A stretch of 8,885 nucleotides of DNA. It comes from Acetobacteraceae bacterium. Lineage in GTDB: Bacteria > Pseudomonadota > Alphaproteobacteria > Acetobacterales > Acetobacteraceae. The DNA lies in contig PLSZ01000302.1 in assembly GCA_003164305.1 (NCBI GenBank), forward strand, positions 1 through 8,885, written 5' to 3'. Below, piece by piece: positions 1-6,291 of the stretch (position 1 is its first letter; every line of letters begins with the position of its first letter). The notes under the pieces are model-generated. The model had not been told where the DNA came from, made no database searches, and worked only from the letters and a program-made list of their open reading frames with translations. The translations under genes were made by a program, and so were the position numbers.

Positions 1-1011
1 GGTGGTCGATCCGATGCAGCGCAGCTCGCCATTGGCAAGCGCCGGCTTGATGAGGTTGGAGGCATCCATGACGCCGCCCGAGGCCGCGCCGGCGCCGATC
101 ACGGTGTGAATCTCGTCGATGAACAGGATCGCGCCCGGATAGGCCTCGATCTCCTTCATGACAGCCTTGAGGCGTTCCTCGAAATCGCCGCGGTAGCGCG
201 TGCCCGCCAGAAGCGTACCCATGTCGAGCGAGAATACTGTCGCGTTGGCGAGCACCTGCGGAACTTCGCCGCGCACGATCTTGCGCGCCAGCCCTTCGGC
301 AATCGCGGTCTTGCCGACGCCCGGATCGCCGACATACAGCGGGTTGTTCTTGGTGCGCCGGCAGAGGATCTGGATGGTCCGCTCGATCTCCATCTCGCGG
401 CCGATCAGCGGATCGATCTTCCCGGCCATCGCCTTCTTGTTCAGGTTCACGCAGTAGTTGGTCAGCGCGTCCTGATTGCCCCGGCGGTTCGGCTTTTCCT
501 CACGCTCCTGCTCGGGGTTGTTTTCGTTCGGCTGCTGGTTGTTGGATCCCAGCACCGGCCGCTGCGTCGACCGGCCCGGCGCCTTGGCGATGCCGTGGCT
601 GATGAAATTCACCGCGTCCAACCGCGTCATGTCCTGCATTTGCAGGAAGTAGACCGCGTGGCTTTCCCGCTCGCTGAACAGAGCGACCAGCACGTTGGCG
701 CCGGTCACCTCATCGCGGCCGGACGACTGCACATGGATCGCCGCGCGCTGCACCACGCGCTGGAACCCGGCGGTCGGCTTCGGATCGCCCGGCCGATCCG
801 TGGCCAGGCCCGCGAGATCCTTATCCAGGAACTCCCCCAGGTCGGTGCGCAGTTTATCCAGGTCGAGGCCACAGGCCTTCAGCACCGTCGCGGCGTCGGC
901 GTCGTCGGTGAGGCCCAGAAGCAGATGCTCGAGGGTCGCGTATTCGTGACGGCGCTCGCTGGCCAGGGACAGGGCTCTGTGGAGCGTCTGCTCCAGGTTG
1001 CGTGATAGCAT
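1..1011 (-). CDS. clpA: ATP-dependent Clp protease ATP-binding subunit ClpA (C-terminus outside window)
   Basis: This is the AAA+ unfoldase that unfolds substrates and threads them into the ClpP peptidase; with ClpS it degrades N-degron proteins in the cytoplasm. The 337 codons present start at the ATG at 1011 and run off the left edge. Residues 1-143 form the double Clp N-domain. An Asn/Gln/Glu-rich linker follows at about 144-180, and the first AAA+ module starts near 186. That module has Walker A GDPGVGKT at 228-235, Walker B ILFIDEIH at 295-302 (D299, E300) and a sensor-1-like GSTT at 334-337. The short N-domain and linker, the absence of a ClpB-type coiled coil so far, and the clpS gene just upstream favour ClpA over ClpB or ClpC. 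A Shine-Dalgarno AGGAG lies 10 bases before the start. The second AAA+ module and the ClpP-binding loop cannot be seen here. Confidence 0.96.
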   Translation of the reverse strand, partial: MLSRNLEQTLHRALSLASERRHEYATLEHLLLGLTDDADAATVLKACGLDLDKLRTDLGEFLDKDLAGLATDRPGDPKPTAGFQRVVQRAAIHVQSSGRDEVTGANVLVALFSERESHAVYFLQMQDMTRLDAVNFISHGIAKAPGRSTQRPVLGSNNQQPNENNPEQEREEKPNRRGNQDALTNYCVNLNKKAMAGKIDPLIGREMEIERTIQILCRRTKNNPLYVGDPGVGKTAIAEGLARKIVRGEVPQVLANATVFSLDMGTLLAGTRYRGDFEERLKAVMKEIEAYPGAILFIDEIHTVIGAGAASGGVMDASNLIKPALANGELRCIGSTT

Positions 1012-1039
1012 GGGGTCTCTGCTCCTGGTCTAGGTGGTC

Positions 1040-1055
1040 CCCGGGTGCTCCCGGG
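1040..1055 (-). promoter_or_regulatory. GC hairpin in the clpS-clpA intergenic region
   Basis: Two CCCGGG arms surround a 4-base loop (AGCA on the transcribed strand). They form a perfect 6-bp GC stem in the middle of the 72-base gap, 28 bases after the clpS stop and 28 bases before the clpA start. No T-run follows, so it is not a standard intrinsic terminator. It could stabilise the clpS 3' end or adjust read-through into clpA. The structure is seen in the sequence; the role is inferred. Confidence 0.4.
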
Positions 1056-1083
1056 TCGAAATCGAAACAGCGAGGTTTTGCCG

Positions 1084-1419
1084 CTATTCCTTCTCAATCG
1101 TGCACTGCAGGGGGTGTTGGTTTTGCCGCGCGAGGTCCATCACCTGAGTGACCTTGGTCTCAGCGACTTCGTAGGTATAAACCCCACAGACGCCAACGCC
1201 GCGGCGGTGGACATGTAACATGATTCGGGTCGCCTCTTCACGGTTCTTTTGAAAGAACCGCTCCAGCACATGCACGACGAATTCCATCGGCGTGTAGTCG
1301 TCATTCAGCATCAACACCTTGTACATGGCGGGCTTGCGGGTTTTCGGCCGCGCCTTCACCACGACGCCGGTGTTGGGGTTTTCGGTGTTGCCGCCCCCGC
1401 GTCTGTCGCTGTCGCTCAT
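1084..1419 (-). CDS. clpS: ATP-dependent Clp protease adaptor ClpS
   Basis: ClpS is the small adaptor that binds N-terminal Leu, Phe, Tyr or Trp of substrates and hands them to ClpA. The 111-residue protein is near the usual family length. A polar, probably disordered N-terminal arm (residues 1-30) precedes the conserved core, which starts at [16 protein letters not shown]. Residues matching the E. coli N-degron pocket are all visible at a constant offset of five: N39, D40, D41, M45, M67 and H71. The conserved [12 protein letters not shown] stretch (79-90) and the C-terminal [10 protein letters not shown] are also family hallmarks. The full pocket and the N-terminal arm suggest an active ClpA-linked adaptor. 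The gene sits directly upstream of clpA on the same strand and the two are probably co-transcribed. An AGGG lies 7 bases before the start. Confidence 0.98.
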   Translation of the reverse strand: MSDSDRRGGGNTENPNTGVVVKARPKTRKPAMYKVLMLNDDYTPMEFVVHVLERFFQKNREEATRIMLHVHRRGVGVCGVYTYEVAETKVTQVMDLARQNQHPLQCTIEKE

Positions 1420-1638
1420 CGTTCAGCCCTGTTCATACGCACCGGCACGTGGCGTCGTCCTTTCGCTCGTCATCTCCCGATCATATCGGATCGGGTCCCC
1501 TTGGTGGAAGCGTCGAGTACCCCCGAAGCGGCACCCGGAAGCCAATATCGTCCGGAGCCAATCCCCGCCCGAGGCCGCCATTCCCGGAAGGTTCGCGCTT
1601 CCACGCGCGTTCGGCAAGAGGCACGAACGGCCGATCCG
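1420..1638 (-). other. Intergenic region upstream of clpS
   Basis: These 219 bases between the SDR stop and the clpS start hold no convincing gene. They probably carry the clpS promoter. The clearest element is the dyad at 1476-1495, described separately. I see no hairpin plus T-run that would mark a strong SDR terminator, so read-through from the SDR gene into clpS remains possible. Confidence 0.5.
1476..1495 (-). promoter_or_regulatory. Inverted repeat with -10-like TATGAT upstream of clpS
   Basis: CCCGATC and GATCGGG form a perfect 7-bp inverted repeat around a 6-base spacer. On the clpS strand the spacer and right arm contain TATGAT (1485-1480), five of six matches to the sigma70 -10 box. 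A start from it would give a 5' leader of roughly 50 bases. No good -35 box is found at 16-18 bases upstream (TCCACC at 17), so either an activator is needed or the match is by chance. An operator overlapping a promoter is one reading. Confidence 0.3.
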
Positions 1639-2490
1639 TTAATTGCTTGTCGTCCATCCCCCTTCCGGGTGCGGCACGAAGCCCGCCGGCCGCGCCATCT
1701 TCGCCGGGTCGCGATCCGCATGCCAGGTGTTCGCGTCGAACCGGAAGCCGTTCACATCATCGGCGGCCCGGGAGACCACGAACAGCAAAGGGGCGACCAT
1801 GTCGTCCGGTTCGACCAGCAAAGGCGTCTCGCTGGCGGCGGAACGAGCGCGCATTTCCGCCGCCATGCCCGGCGTGTTCGCTCCCGCGCCAGGATTGACG
1901 ATATTGATCGTGACCCCGGTTCCCGCAAGTTCCTTGGCCCAGATTTCCGTCGCCATTTCCAGCGCGGCCTTGGAGGGGCCATACGGCGAGCTCCCCGCGC
2001 GGTTCATCGTGTCGAGCTTCGTCGTGACGTTGACCACGCGACCCCAGCCCGCTTTCAGCATCAAAGGCACCGCCCGCCGCGCCATTTGGTCCGCCGCGAC
2101 ATAGTTCGTGTCCATCACGGCCTGAATGACGTCGTCCCCGACCTCCCAGAAGCGTTGCGGCGTTTCGCGGCGGAAACGAGTTGGGTCGATAAATGTGAAG
2201 GTCAGACCCGCGTTGTTGACGAGGATCGATGGATCGCCGCCGAACCGGGCCCGTAACCCAGCGAACACGCGGTCGCACTCCCCCGGTCGCCGCAAATCCG
2301 CGACCAAAGGCAGCAGCCTCTCCGCCCGCGCGCCGGCCTGGGCCATCATTTCGTCCACGTCCTCGGCGATGTGTCCGACAGCGGCGACCCGATGTCCTTG
2401 TGACAGCAACCCAAGAGTCATGGCTCGCCCCAGGCCGCGCAACCCGCCCGTCACGATCGCGATGGTGCCAGGTGCCACGGAGTCCGGCAT
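1639..2490 (-). CDS. SDR family NAD(P)-dependent oxidoreductase
   Basis: This is a classical short-chain dehydrogenase/reductase of 283 residues, cytosolic, with unknown substrate. The Rossmann nucleotide-binding motif is TGGLRGLG (14-21), a variant of TGxxxGxG. An acidic residue that may contact the cofactor adenine is D66, and NNAG is at 92-95. The catalytic N129, Y170 and K174 (YGPSK) are present. The residue 13 before the tyrosine, normally Ser, is Thr157. The end departs from the usual VDGG finish and carries about 30 extra residues rich in Trp, His and Pro. The start at 2490 is chosen because GGGAGGAG lies just upstream and the Rossmann strand follows at once; the open frame continues upstream only through the phasin terminator. 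A role in PHA metabolism is possible because of the neighbouring phasin, but nothing in the protein shows it. Confidence 0.93.
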   Translation of the reverse strand: MPDSVAPGTIAIVTGGLRGLGRAMTLGLLSQGHRVAAVGHIAEDVDEMMAQAGARAERLLPLVADLRRPGECDRVFAGLRARFGGDPSILVNNAGLTFTFIDPTRFRRETPQRFWEVGDDVIQAVMDTNYVAADQMARRAVPLMLKAGWGRVVNVTTKLDTMNRAGSSPYGPSKAALEMATEIWAKELAGTGVTINIVNPGAGANTPGMAAEMRARSAASETPLLVEPDDMVAPLLFVVSRAADDVNGFRFDANTWHADRDPAKMARPAGFVPHPEGGWTTSN

Positions 2491-2496
2491 GATTTT

Positions 2497-2505
2497 GCTC
2501 CTCCC
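2497..2505 (-). promoter_or_regulatory. Strong ribosome binding site fixing the SDR start
   Basis: GGGAGGAGC on the minus strand places GGAGG nine bases, and AGGAG seven bases, before the ATG at 2490. It decides the start against longer in-frame versions reaching back to about 2724, which would cross the phasin terminator. Confidence 0.8.
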
Positions 2506-2636
2506 GTTCGCGCCAATCTTGTCCCGGCGGTCCGATGACGCAACCCGGCCGAATGGCCACGTCGTCGCGCTCCCGGACGTGCCGAGCGAATTGGCATTCG
2601 CGAACAGGGGGAACCGCGGCGCGAAGCCCAGGAATC

Positions 2637-2666
2637 GAAAACGCCCGGATCGAGGGGATCCGGGCG
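2637..2666 (-). terminator. Intrinsic terminator of the phasin gene
   Basis: Perfect 10-bp arms CGCCCGGATC (2642-2651) and GATCCGGGCG (2657-2666) enclose a 5-base loop. On the minus strand the stem is followed at once by TTTTCG. It lies about 75 bases after the phasin stop and separates the phasin transcript from the SDR gene. In the other direction the stem is followed only by CTTTCA, so the minus-strand orientation fits best. Confidence 0.85.
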
Positions 2667-2740
2667 CTTTCACCGTGAAGCCTGAGCCGCGTCGGGGAGG
2701 GAGGAAACGAAGCGTCCCAGGCAACCTGGAAGGCGAGAAA

Positions 2741-3775
2741 TCAGGCCGCCTTGCCGAAGGTTTCGACCGCCAGCGTCACGCGCGCCGTGATCGGCGCCAG
2801 GGTCTGCTCGGTCAACTTGATGGAGGCATCGGTCAGCTTGTTCGACTCGGCCATCGCCTTTTCCAGCGCGGCTTTGGCGAACGTGCTCTGCAGGTCCATC
2901 GCCTCTTTCACCGACTTCGCCGTGCTGATCGCCTTGAACGTCGATACCGACTCCTCGTACGAGGCCTTGGCCGACGTGGCGATCTGCTTCGACAACTCTT
3001 GCACGCCCGCGCTCCAGATCTGGCTCGACTTCACGAACGCTTCCATGTTCGCCTGGCCAAACGCGACGAAGTCTTCGGTGCTTTTCATCATGGTCTTGAT
3101 TCCTTGGGTGAGTGTCGGTTTCGTTGCAGCGGCGGCTCTGACAACCGGCGTGACGGCCGCTTCGGTGACGGCCGCGGCTTTGTCCATGGCCGCCGTCGTG
3201 GTTTTGGATACGGCTTCGGTCGCGCTGACCGCGGTCCTGGCGGCCACCGCGACCGGTTCTCTGGCGGCGCTCTTCACCGTCTCCGCCACCGGTTCGACGG
3301 TCTTCGCCACCGCCGCGATGGGTTCGCTGACGACCGTTTTCGCCGCTTCAATCATGGGTTTGACAACAGGTTTCAGCGTGGCGGGAGGCGCCGCGGCAAG
3401 GGTAACCGCCACGGGAGCGGCCACCACGGGAGCGGCCACTGGAGGCACCGCGACAGGAGTGACAGCAACCGGTGCCACCTTCGCGGGAGCCGCCGCCGTC
3501 ATCGCCGCCTTGAAAATCGGCTCTGCCCTCACGGCGACTTCCGCCTTAACGGCCGGCTCCGCCTTCACCGCTGGTTGTGCTTTGACCATCGGCTCGGCCT
3601 TGGCCGCTGGCTCGGTCTTCGCGGATTTCGCTGCCACTTCAACCTTCGCCACCGGGTCCGGCTTGCCAATGGGCCGTGCGTTGACGGGCGGAATTTTCGC
3701 CGCCGTCTCTTTCGCCGCCATCTTTGGGGCCGGGGCCGCGCCGGCCGGAGCACCCGTTCTGGGCTTCTGGCTCAT
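2741..3775 (-). CDS. Phasin family protein with long Ala/Lys/Pro-rich N-terminal extension
   Basis: Phasins coat polyhydroxyalkanoate granules and control their number and size. The 344-residue product has two parts. Residues about 222-344 form the amphipathic, helix-rich phasin domain, recognisable from FVAFGQANMEAFVKSSQIW (236-254), the Gln/Ala/Ser-rich helices and the closing APITARVTLAVETFGKAA. Residues 1-220 are low in complexity and rich in Ala, Val, Pro and Lys. They contain AVKAEP-like hexads at 57-86, VAAPV repeats near 112-124 and EPVA-type repeats at 151-176. By hand count this extension has about 28 Lys/Arg against 16 Asp/Glu, so it is basic. Ordinary phasins of this family are usually far shorter. 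AGGAG lies 8 bases before the ATG, which supports this start. The gene has its own promoter and terminator. The phasin assignment is firm; the role of the extension is unknown. Confidence 0.88.
   Translation of the reverse strand: MSQKPRTGAPAGAAPAPKMAAKETAAKIPPVNARPIGKPDPVAKVEVAAKSAKTEPAAKAEPMVKAQPAVKAEPAVKAEVAVRAEPIFKAAMTAAAPAKVAPVAVTPVAVPPVAAPVVAAPVAVTLAAAPPATLKPVVKPMIEAAKTVVSEPIAAVAKTVEPVAETVKSAAREPVAVAARTAVSATEAVSKTTTAAMDKAAAVTEAAVTPVVRAAAATKPTLTQGIKTMMKSTEDFVAFGQANMEAFVKSSQIWSAGVQELSKQIATSAKASYEESVSTFKAISTAKSVKEAMDLQSTFAKAALEKAMAESNKLTDASIKLTEQTLAPITARVTLAVETFGKAA
3409..3438. repeat. Perfect 15-bp tandem duplication inside the phasin gene
   Basis: CCACGGGAGCGGCCA occurs twice, head to tail, at 3409-3423 and 3424-3438, followed by a decayed third copy. 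It is in frame and encodes the VAAPV pentapeptide repeat in the low-complexity phasin extension. The identity at DNA level suggests a recent slippage duplication. Confidence 0.85.
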
Positions 3776-3783
3776 CGTCGTCT

Positions 3784-3788
3784 CTCCT
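3784..3788 (-). promoter_or_regulatory. Ribosome binding site of the phasin gene
   Basis: AGGAG on the minus strand lies eight bases upstream of the phasin ATG at 3775, at normal spacing, and supports that start. Confidence 0.7.
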
Positions 3789-3846
3789 ATCGGAGGCCGA
3801 GGGCCCTATTAGGCGCCACACTGACCTCGGGAAACTGTTCCAGCGC

Positions 3847-3866
3847 GATTGCTGCACTGCACAATC
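3847..3866. promoter_or_regulatory. TGC-rich dyad, candidate PhaR operator (site 1)
   Basis: GATTG and CAATC bracket a TGCA-C-TGCA core with one extra base. The site begins 2 bases after the candidate -10 box of the phasin promoter, so a bound protein would cover the transcription start. PhaR repressors of PHA-producing alphaproteobacteria (Rhodobacter, Paracoccus) bind TGC-rich sequences of the CTGC-N3/4-GCAG kind and release them when polymer is present. The match in style and position is good, but the identification is inferred; no phaR gene is in this window. Confidence 0.5.
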
Positions 3867-3868
3867 CC

Positions 3869-3897
3869 GATATAAGCGGGCTGGAACCTCGGATCAA
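3869..3897 (-). promoter_or_regulatory. Candidate sigma70-type promoter of the phasin gene
   Basis: On the minus strand TTGATC (3897-3892, four of six -35 matches) is followed after exactly 17 bases by TATATC (3874-3869, four of six -10 matches). Transcription would start near 3862, giving an 85-90 base leader. Its placement between two TGC-rich dyads supports a real control region. Confidence 0.5.
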
Positions 3898-3907
3898 GCA
3901 AGAACTG

Positions 3908-3920
3908 TTGCGCCGCACAA
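3908..3920. promoter_or_regulatory. Second TGC-rich dyad (site 2) upstream of the phasin -35
   Basis: TTGCGCCGCACAA shares its TTGC beginning and GCACAA end with site 1 (TTGCTGCACTGCACAA at 3849-3864) and is about 11 bases upstream of the -35 box. The two could be a pair bound by the same dimeric repressor. The inner part differs in length by 3 bases from site 1, which weakens the case. Confidence 0.35.
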
Positions 3921-4086
3921 AAATTTCCGGCCGCGCTTTCGCGGCGCGCTGCCCTTTATCGCGAATAATCCGCAAGAGTGATCTGTAACCTGTTCAGTTT
4001 GATGATTTTTCATCTGGACGACAGAACCGGCGGCGGGTTAGATGCGTGACACGCGCTGCCATCACGGCCACAGCCAGGGTTCACGA

Positions 4087-5295
4087 ATGGGTCACCAGGG
4101 GAAACTCACGACGCCAGCGGTCCTCCGCACGCTGCTTCTCGCGTCGCTCACCATCGTCGCGTCCATGATCGCCTCCCCGGGCTCAGCCCGGGCCCAGGTC
4201 GGTTCCGCCCGCTATAGCGCCATCATCGTCGAGGCGCGAACCGGCAAAATCATCATGGGCGTCAACCAGGATGAACCGCGGTTCCCCGCCAGTCTCACCA
4301 AATTGATGACGCTGTACATGACGTTCGAAGCCCTGCGCGACCGTCGCGTCCAGCTCACGTCCTACGTCCCCGTCTCCGTCTGGGCCGCCGAGCAACCGCC
4401 GTCGAAACTCGGCCTGCAACCCGGCGAGTCGCTGACGGTCGAACAGGCGATCCTCGGCATCGTCACCAAATCCGGCAACGACGCCGCCGCCGCCCTGGGC
4501 GAATTCCTCGGCGGCAGCGAGGACCGTTTCGCCCAAATGATGACCCTGCGGGCGCGCGCTTTGGGCATGAGCCGGACCAGCTTCCGCAACGCGTCCGGCC
4601 TGCCGGATCCCAATCAATGGACCACGGCGCGCGATCTCTCCACGTTGGGCCGTCGCCTCGTCATCGATTTTCCGCAACTTTATGGATACTTCGGCGTGTC
4701 CGGAATGATCTGGCACAACCGGGTCATTCCGAACCACGACACGATGCTGCGCACCTATCCGGGCGCCGACGGCATGAAGACCGGGTTCACGGACTACGCG
4801 GGGCACAACCTGGAAACCAGCGCGGTGCGTGGCGGAACCAGGCTGATCGGTGTCGTCATGGGCGCCGCGTCGAATACCGAGCGCGATCAGCACATGGCGA
4901 TGCTGCTGGATGACGGGTTCAACCAGATCAACGGTCCGTCGTCCCGCTTTGGCAACGGCCTGATCAATCTGGCCAACGCGGCGACCACATGGGCCTTGCA
5001 TCCCGGCCAACCGGCGCCCGAGCCAACGCCGTCGGTGCTGGCGCCGCGGGTGATCCGCGACCGCGCGGTTCAGGTCGGCGCTTACCCCGGCGAACGCGCC
5101 GCGTGGGAAGTCGCTCAGGAATCGGCCCGTCTGGCGCCCGAAGGCCAGCCGCGCGTGCAGCCGATCGTTTACGGCCGGCGCACGCTTTATCATGCGCAGT
5201 TGCTCGGCCTGAGCGAGGCGGAAGCGCGAGGCGTGTGCGCCAATCTCGGCCGCCGCGTTCCCGGATGCCAGGTCTTCCGGGTTGGATCACGCTGA
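4087..5295 (+). CDS. D-alanyl-D-alanine carboxypeptidase (serine peptidase S11) with C-terminal SPOR domain
   Basis: A low-molecular-weight penicillin-binding protein that removes the terminal D-Ala from peptidoglycan pentapeptides in the periplasm. Numbering from 4087 gives 402 residues. A signal peptide covers residues 1-36: basic start, hydrophobic LLLASLTIVASMIAS core, and ARA before the likely cut at A36/Q37. The active-site motifs are S69-L-T-K72, S129-G-N131 and K231-T-G233. After a Pro-rich linker (about 306-320), residues 325-400 form a SPOR domain starting VQVGAY, expected to bind denuded glycan at the septum. It contains two cysteines, C384 and C394. I chose 4087 because AGGG lies 7 bases upstream and the signal peptide then has normal length. 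The ATG at 4042 is in frame but lacks a clear ribosome binding site. The S11 assignment is firm; the dacA/C/F-type symbol cannot be decided. Confidence 0.94.
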   Translation: MGHQGKLTTPAVLRTLLLASLTIVASMIASPGSARAQVGSARYSAIIVEARTGKIIMGVNQDEPRFPASLTKLMTLYMTFEALRDRRVQLTSYVPVSVWAAEQPPSKLGLQPGESLTVEQAILGIVTKSGNDAAAALGEFLGGSEDRFAQMMTLRARALGMSRTSFRNASGLPDPNQWTTARDLSTLGRRLVIDFPQLYGYFGVSGMIWHNRVIPNHDTMLRTYPGADGMKTGFTDYAGHNLETSAVRGGTRLIGVVMGAASNTERDQHMAMLLDDGFNQINGPSSRFGNGLINLANAATTWALHPGQPAPEPTPSVLAPRVIRDRAVQVGAYPGERAAWEVAQESARLAPEGQPRVQPIVYGRRTLYHAQLLGLSEAEARGVCANLGRRVPGCQVFRVGSR

Positions 5296-5368
5296 CAAAA
5301 CTCCCAAAGGTTGACGAGGCCGCCGAAGCGCCGAAACTGGCGCGCACAATAACCGGAGGGACGGTAAG

Positions 5369-6280
5369 ATGACCGACGTAACGATTTTGGCGACCGGGCT
5401 GGGATTTCCGGAAGGCCCCGTGGTGTGCGCCGATGGCTCCGTCGTGCTGACCGAAATTCGCAACAACCGATGCTCCCGCGTCACGCCGGACGGCAAGGTC
5501 AGCGTGTTTTCCGAGGCCGGTGGCGGCCCGAACGGGCTGGCGATCGGGCCGGACGGGTTCTTCTACCTTTGCAACAATGGCGGCAGCCGGTATGTCGAGG
5601 GCACCTCGATGGGCCAGGGCCCGCATCCCGACTACAAGTTCGGCTCCATCCAGCGCATCGACCCGAAAACCGGCGAGGCGAAGCTGCTCTATAAAGAGGT
5701 GAACGGCCACGTGCTGTCGGCGCCGAACGATCTGGTGTTCGACACGGCGGGTGGATTTTACTTCACCGATCTGGGCAAGAGATACGCGCGGCATCGCGAT
5801 CATGGCGGGCTGTATTACGCGTTGCCCGACGGTTCGAAGATCGTCGAACTCGCCTATCCGATCCTGAGCCCCAATGGTTGCGGCCTGTCGCCGGACGGCA
5901 AGACGATCTACGTCGCCGACACCGAAGGCGCCCGGCTGTGGGCGTTCGACATCGAAGGTCCCGGCCGGATCAAAGCGAAGCCGCCGCACCACCCGCACAG
6001 CGGACGCGTGATCGCCGGTCTCGGCGGCGCCGCGCGGTTCGACAGCCTCGCGGTGATGGCCAGCGGCAACATCTGCGTCGCGACGCTGACCACCGGCTAT
6101 ATCACCGAGATCTCGCCATCGGGTGAAATCGTCCGAGCGGTGAAAATGCCCGACACCTACCCGACCAATATCTGCTTCGGCGGAGCGGACATGTGCACGG
6201 CCTATATCACGCTGTCCGACTCCGGCCGGCTGGGCGTGATGCAGTGGCCGGAGCCGGGGTTGAAGCTCAACTTCAACTGA
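5369..6280 (+). CDS. SMP-30/gluconolactonase/LRE family protein
   Basis: A six-bladed beta-propeller metal-dependent hydrolase of 303 residues, likely acting on a sugar lactone or similar ester in the cytoplasm; no signal peptide is present. Family marks are visible: GFPEGP with metal ligand E15, GGGPNGLAIGPDG (51-63), APNDLVFD (118-125), LSPNGCGLSPDGKTIYVADT (166-185) with N169, and D225 in ARFDSLAVMASG. E15, N169 and D225 match the Glu/Asn/Asp metal triad of SMP-30. N120-D121 sits where the substrate-binding Asn of the family falls. GGAGGG lies 8 bases before the ATG, at normal spacing. The gene follows the carboxypeptidase by 73 bases and is probably transcribed with the CPBP protease gene behind it. 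The family is clear; the substrate is not. Confidence 0.93.
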   Translation: MTDVTILATGLGFPEGPVVCADGSVVLTEIRNNRCSRVTPDGKVSVFSEAGGGPNGLAIGPDGFFYLCNNGGSRYVEGTSMGQGPHPDYKFGSIQRIDPKTGEAKLLYKEVNGHVLSAPNDLVFDTAGGFYFTDLGKRYARHRDHGGLYYALPDGSKIVELAYPILSPNGCGLSPDGKTIYVADTEGARLWAFDIEGPGRIKAKPPHHPHSGRVIAGLGGAARFDSLAVMASGNICVATLTTGYITEISPSGEIVRAVKMPDTYPTNICFGGADMCTAYITLSDSGRLGVMQWPEPGLKLNFN

Positions 6281-6291
6281 CAGCCCAGGTC

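Larger units (their letters stand above)
3776..4086. other. Divergent intergenic region between phasin and carboxypeptidase genes
   Basis: This 311-base stretch has no credible gene. Its phasin-proximal half (about 3837-3920) holds a promoter, two TGC-rich dyads and an 8-bp inverted repeat, each listed separately. The carboxypeptidase-proximal half is richer in A and T around 3961-4015 and probably holds that gene's promoter. I could not find a -35/-10 pair there that I would defend: TTGATG at 3999-4004 has only CAGAAC at the right spacing. Confidence 0.6.

Noticed and set aside
106..1005. Long plus-strand open frame opposite clpA
   Set aside because: It is the antisense shadow of clpA, a common effect in GC-rich DNA; the minus-strand reading has complete AAA+ motifs.
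1423..1617. A 64-codon minus-strand frame with a TTG start filling the SDR-clpS gap and ending just before clpS
   Set aside because: The position is tempting, but it has no ribosome binding site, starts with TTG, and its composition resembles random GC-rich translation. It also spans the dyad before clpS.
2491..2724. Longer N-terminus for the SDR from 2724
   Set aside because: The extra 78 residues are read through the phasin terminator and resemble no domain; a strong ribosome binding site marks 2490.
2751..3812. A 353-codon plus-strand frame rich in Ala, Thr and Val
   Set aside because: It is antisense to the phasin over nearly its full length and crosses the phasin start region; the minus strand has the phasin domain, a ribosome binding site and a terminator.
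3930..3945. GCCGCG-CTTT-CGCGGC hairpin, with a T-rich run beyond it on the minus strand, in the divergent region
   Set aside because: No gene upstream on the minus strand would need termination here, and the T-run begins several bases after the stem; likely composition-driven.
2126..3988. A 620-codon plus-strand open frame, Arg/Gly/His-rich
   Set aside because: It overlaps the SDR and phasin genes on the opposite strand; its repetitive composition merely mirrors the Ala/Lys/Pro repeats of the phasin.
4042..4086. Upstream ATG for the carboxypeptidase
   Set aside because: It would add 15 polar residues before the signal peptide and has no AGG-type ribosome binding site; 4087 has one at 7 bases. 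It is not excluded.
4176..4192. CCCGGGC-TCA-GCCCGGG stem within the signal-peptide coding region
   Set aside because: A strong stem, but it encodes normal Pro-Gly-Ser-Ala-Arg residues with preferred GC codons; there is no sign of regulation beyond the structure itself.
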